The notes under the pieces were generated by a model. The model ran no database searches. It worked only from the letters and a program-made list of their open reading frames with translations, and was not told the DNA's origin. Shown here piece after piece: positions 63,623 through 64,000 of a DNA stretch of 64,000 bases (positions are counted from its first letter, which is position 1; each line of letters starts with the position of its first letter). Location of the stretch: positions 27,226,906-27,290,905 of the forward strand of contig JACBWW010000004.1 of the NCBI GenBank assembly GCA_020086605.1, in the 5' to 3' direction. The stretch comes from Lanius collurio (Eukaryota; Chordata; Aves; Passeriformes; Laniidae). The translations under genes and the position numbers were made by a program.

Positions 63623-63693
63623 CCTACATGAGCTACCTGACCTCCAATGACATCTTCCAACAGAAAAAAAGAAGGAAGTTGTCTACTTTTTAG
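63623..63693 (+). CDS. Candidate terminal coding exon, unidentified (hypothesis)
   Basis: A very strong polypyrimidine tract (63596-63620, runs of T and C, ending TTCCCCTTC) is followed by AG at 63621-63622. Two bases complete a codon, then 22 codons follow and TAG at 63691-63693. The peptide begins YMSYLTSNDIFQQ and ends with a basic stretch KKRRKLSTF. Of the 22 third positions 14 are G or C, although the region is AT-rich. The other two frames stop within about ten codons. AATAAA follows at 63815-63820, about 120 bases after the stop, in line with a short 3' UTR. I do not recognise the protein. Upstream exons would lie elsewhere, as none is visible nearby. It could still be chance. Confidence 0.32.
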
Positions 63694-64000
63694 TGCCAAC
63701 CACGTCCCACATTCCACTGCCTTTTTGGTTTCTAACTCCTAAAAGCCCTGATTAAATATGTCTTCCTACTTGTTCATAGAATGGTTATTTTGTGTGGAGT
63801 ATTACTAGCACAGAAATAAAACTTCAAACCCAAAGCAACACAGAATGATTTATTCAGCAACACAGGGGCAGTTTCCAGCATATGACGAACTGAAAAGTTA
63901 CATGCAGAGTTATGAACTTCAGAAAATAAATATCTTCCTGATTTTAATTTTTTTTTCTATTTTTATCTAAAAGCAGAAACAATGTTTATCTCTCCATGAG
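63694..64000. other. Possible 3' UTR, then AT-rich DNA
   Basis: Bases to about 63840 could be the 3' UTR of the candidate exon. Nothing else was recognised up to the window end. Confidence 0.3.
63815..63820 (+). promoter_or_regulatory. Possible polyadenylation signal AATAAA
   Basis: It lies about 120 bases after the stop codon of the candidate terminal exon. In AT-rich DNA this hexamer is frequent, so its weight depends on the exon being real. Confidence 0.3.

Noticed and set aside
1..64000. CRISPR arrays, operons, tRNA or rRNA genes
   Set aside because: No regularly spaced direct repeats, bacterial gene layout or tRNA-like box sequences were found; the repeats mark this as bird DNA.

Overview
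This window is non-coding vertebrate DNA, almost certainly from a bird. It is AT-rich, has no operons and no long open frames. It carries fragments of the CR1 retroposon, several with the avian 3' end (a GGTTGGACT-type block, TTCCAACCT, then ATTCTATG-like octamers). It also carries LTRs of avian endogenous retroviruses, including two LTRs of ERVL type. The species cannot be fixed from the sequence.

Layout. 1820-2185 is a solo LTR with a perfect 6-bp target-site duplication. 4862-5452, 7800-7948, 10620-10775, 21945-22410, 34405-35165 and 36505-36754 are six CR1 pieces, all on the + strand, each truncated or internally deleted. 18761-19121 is a second solo LTR, also with 6-bp flanking repeats. 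37664-37734 is an (AAGG)n microsatellite that abuts a 5'-truncated ERVL-type LTR (37735-38096). 39687-40081 is a candidate LTR with 5-bp flanking repeats and matching TGGTG/CACCA ends. 42360-42674 is an LTR on the - strand. 55682-56177 is an ERVL-type LTR on the - strand. Between these lie long stretches of AT-rich sequence with scattered microsatellites and A-rich tracts.

No complete gene is visible. Two short stretches look like possible terminal exons on the + strand: 63623-63693 (strong polypyrimidine tract and AG, 22 full codons with C/G-rich third positions, stop, AATAAA about 120 bases later) and 23513-23589 (similar, without a nearby AATAAA). Both would begin in the same splice phase. 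They are hypotheses.

The most striking unexplained structure is a nearly perfect 27-bp inverted repeat with a 3-base loop at 25657-25713. A perfect IR-1 nuclear-receptor-like site, AGGTCA-a-TGACCT, lies at 60133-60145. No novel multi-gene system was found. The long open frames on either strand are mostly chance frames or antisense shadows of the repeats. Repeat assignments rest on recall of avian consensus sequences, not on a database search.
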